Program-made: the position numbers and the translations under genes | DNA from: Nitrospina sp. | GTDB lineage: Bacteria; Nitrospinota; Nitrospinia; Nitrospinales; VA-1 | Length of the DNA: 7,281 nt | Assembly: GCA_018647025.1 (NCBI GenBank) | Contig: JABGTQ010000211.1 | Location: 1 to 7,281 of the forward strand | Direction of reading: 5' to 3' | The notes under the pieces: model-generated | The model's input: only the letters and a program-made list of their open reading frames with translations | The model's database searches: none | Told to the model about the DNA's origin: nothing | Shown: piece by piece, positions 6,163 through 7,281 of the stretch | How the letters are laid out: each line of letters opens with the position of its first letter | How positions within the stretch are numbered: the first letter of the stretch is position 1

Positions 6163-6221
6163 TAGAGACTTTGTCCCCCAAGTCATATGGGGTAATTATA
6201 CTTGATGGCGAAGTTATACTG
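6154..6221. repeat. Three TTATACT heptamers upstream of the DHS-like gene
   Basis: TTATACT occurs at 6196-6202 and 6214-6220, with starts 18 bases apart and followed by TGAT or GAT. Its reverse complement AGTATAA is at 6155-6161. The outer copies extend to an 8-bp inverted pair, CAGTATAA (6154-6161) and TTATACTG (6214-6221). TTATACT also resembles a -10 box, so part of the recurrence may reflect composition. Confidence 0.45.
6176..6192 (+). other. Small GC stem-loop in the DHS-like gene leader
   Basis: CCCCA (6176-6180) and TGGGG (6188-6192) can form a five-pair stem with a seven-base loop. It is one of the few G/C-rich patches in an AT-rich leader. No T-run follows, so it is not an intrinsic terminator. 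Confidence 0.3.
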
Positions 6222-6231
6222 ATACAAAGAT

Positions 6232-6237
6232 AAGGTG
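6232..6237 (+). promoter_or_regulatory. Ribosome binding site of the DHS-like gene
   Basis: AAGGTG lies four bases before the ATG at 6242 and supports that start. Confidence 0.6.
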
Positions 6238-6241
6238 TTTT

Positions 6242-7281
6242 ATGAAAGATGATAAAGATCAATATTTAAAAGGAAAGCGGATTTCCCCGACTCCCATAAA
6301 AGAGGAGTTAGGTGTAAAAGGCTTGATTGATAACCATTTTAATGGATTCAACGCTGCTCGTATCCAGGAACTGTGCCATCTGATTTCCGAGAAAATGTCA
6401 CCTCAGAATGTTTATGTTGGTTTTAGTCTTTCTGGGGCATTAACTCCAGCAGGTTTGGGAACATCCTGTATTGTCCCGATGATAAGGTCTGGCATGATTG
6501 ACTATATTGTTACGACTGGAGCAAATTTATATCATGACCTACATCATTCCCTGGACCTTCCTCTGACTCAGGGGACACCTTTCGTTAACGATAATGAATT
6601 GTTCGAAAAAGACATTATCCGTATTTATGATATTTTTATGGATTACGAAGTATTGGCTGCAACTGACAATTGGTTGATGCGAACGTTTTCGAGGCCAGAG
6701 TTTCAAAAGCGGATGGGAACTCGAGAACTTCATTACTTGCTAGGAAAATTTGCAGATGAGATTGAACAAGAGCGAGGTACAGTCGGTAAAAGCTTTATTG
6801 CAGAAGCATACCGATATGAAGTTCCTATTTATACTTCGTCGCCGGGAGATAGTACTTTGGGATTAGATATTGCGGCACTCAACCTTGTCGGGAAAGATAT
6901 CCAGATAGACCCATCTATCGATGTAAATGAAACAGCTGCATTGGTTCTTGAGGCAAAGCAAGTTGGTAAAAGTGGTGTTGTTGTTTGGGGAGGAGGGTCA
7001 CCAAAAAACTTTATTTTACAGCCGGAGCCTGCCCTACAGGAAGTACTTGGGTTTGATATTAAAGGGCATGATTATTTTGTGCAAGTTACCGATGCGCGAC
7101 CAGATACAGGAGGACTTTCAGGGGCGACTCCAAATGAAGCTGTGAGCTGGGCTAAGATAGATCCTGATACTGTAAATCAATCAGTTGTTTGCTATAGTGA
7201 TACTACAATTGTCATGCCCTTGTTAACTGCATATCTTGAGAGTTGTGGAATAAGACGTGAACCAAAACGTCTTTATAAAAA
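6242..7281 (+). CDS. Deoxyhypusine synthase family protein (bacterial DHS-like), 3' end beyond window
   Basis: From ATG 6242 there are 346 codons with no stop before the right edge, so the gene is nearly complete but lacks its end. Deoxyhypusine synthases transfer the aminobutyl group of spermidine, via NAD and an enzyme-lysine imine, to a lysine of eIF5A in eukaryotes and archaea. Bacteria lack canonical eIF5A, and bacterial homologues are linked to homospermidine or other polyamine synthesis. Visible family segments are VGFSLSGALTPAG and IRSGMIDYIVTTGANLYHD (NAD-binding core), YTSSPGDSTLG, GGGSPKNF with Lys255 aligning to the catalytic lysine (Lys329 in human DHS), then SGATPNEAVSWAKI, which parallels the SGARPDEAVSWGKI segment of canonical enzymes. 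The catalytic lysine is intact, so an active enzyme is expected. No eIF5A-like, arginase/agmatinase (speB) or decarboxylase gene is in the window; the downstream flank might show them. Family assignment is secure; the acceptor substrate is inferred. Confidence 0.9.
   Translation, partial: MKDDKDQYLKGKRISPTPIKEELGVKGLIDNHFNGFNAARIQELCHLISEKMSPQNVYVGFSLSGALTPAGLGTSCIVPMIRSGMIDYIVTTGANLYHDLHHSLDLPLTQGTPFVNDNELFEKDIIRIYDIFMDYEVLAATDNWLMRTFSRPEFQKRMGTRELHYLLGKFADEIEQERGTVGKSFIAEAYRYEVPIYTSSPGDSTLGLDIAALNLVGKDIQIDPSIDVNETAALVLEAKQVGKSGVVVWGGGSPKNFILQPEPALQEVLGFDIKGHDYFVQVTDARPDTGGLSGATPNEAVSWAKIDPDTVNQSVVCYSDTTIVMPLLTAYLESCGIRREPKRLYK

Noticed and set aside
6927..7145. 72-codon plus-strand frame inside the DHS-like gene
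   Set aside because: It is out of frame with strongly conserved DHS motifs and is a shadow.
1..7281. Mobile element, CRISPR array, tRNA, phage or defence system
   Set aside because: I saw no transposase, terminal repeats, spaced direct repeats, cloverleaf-like segments or recognisable defence genes on either strand.

Overview
The window reads as ordinary chromosomal DNA of an AT-rich bacterium. The genes look bacterial: a CPA2-type antiporter, a CrcB/FluC channel, BioA and ThiO. Shine-Dalgarno sequences are obvious before crcB, the pterin gene and the deoxyhypusine-synthase-like gene, but not before thiO, bioA or the antiporter. A deoxyhypusine-synthase-like gene and a PTPS-III-type pterin enzyme together would fit a marine or environmental lineage such as Nitrospinota or a deltaproteobacterium-like group. 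That is an impression from gene content; there is no marker gene here to prove it.

Layout. Bases 1-225 hold the 5' part of an unidentified minus-strand gene that runs off the left edge. A 237-bp divergent intergenic region (226-462) follows. Then come three plus-strand genes with 21- and 24-bp gaps that look like one cofactor operon: thiO (FAD glycine oxidase, thiazole branch of thiamine), bioA (PLP aminotransferase of biotin synthesis) and a small QueD/PTPS-family enzyme. The last keeps the zinc histidines but carries an ExxHGH motif in place of CxxxHGH, which points to the PTPS-III folate enzyme rather than queuosine synthesis. After an AT-rich 196-bp gap comes a 664-residue monovalent cation:proton antiporter with a cytoplasmic TrkA-N/RCK and TrkA-C module (3545-5539). 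A 182-bp leader with a candidate promoter and a possible short coupled peptide precedes crcB/fluC (5722-6108), a fluoride channel. Finally, after a 133-bp gap with repeated TTATACT heptamers, a deoxyhypusine-synthase-family gene starts at 6242 and runs off the right edge.

How the genes relate. The first three plus-strand genes are biosynthetic and share a theme of cofactor supply (thiamine, biotin, probably folate). The antiporter and CrcB are both inner-membrane ion-homeostasis proteins, but each has its own leader, so they are probably separate transcription units. The DHS-like gene is most likely a polyamine enzyme. I see no mobile element, CRISPR array, tRNA or rRNA, phage gene or defence system. 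The points most worth following are the active-site substitutions in the PTPS-family protein, the bacterial DHS-like protein, and the leaders of crcB and the DHS-like gene.
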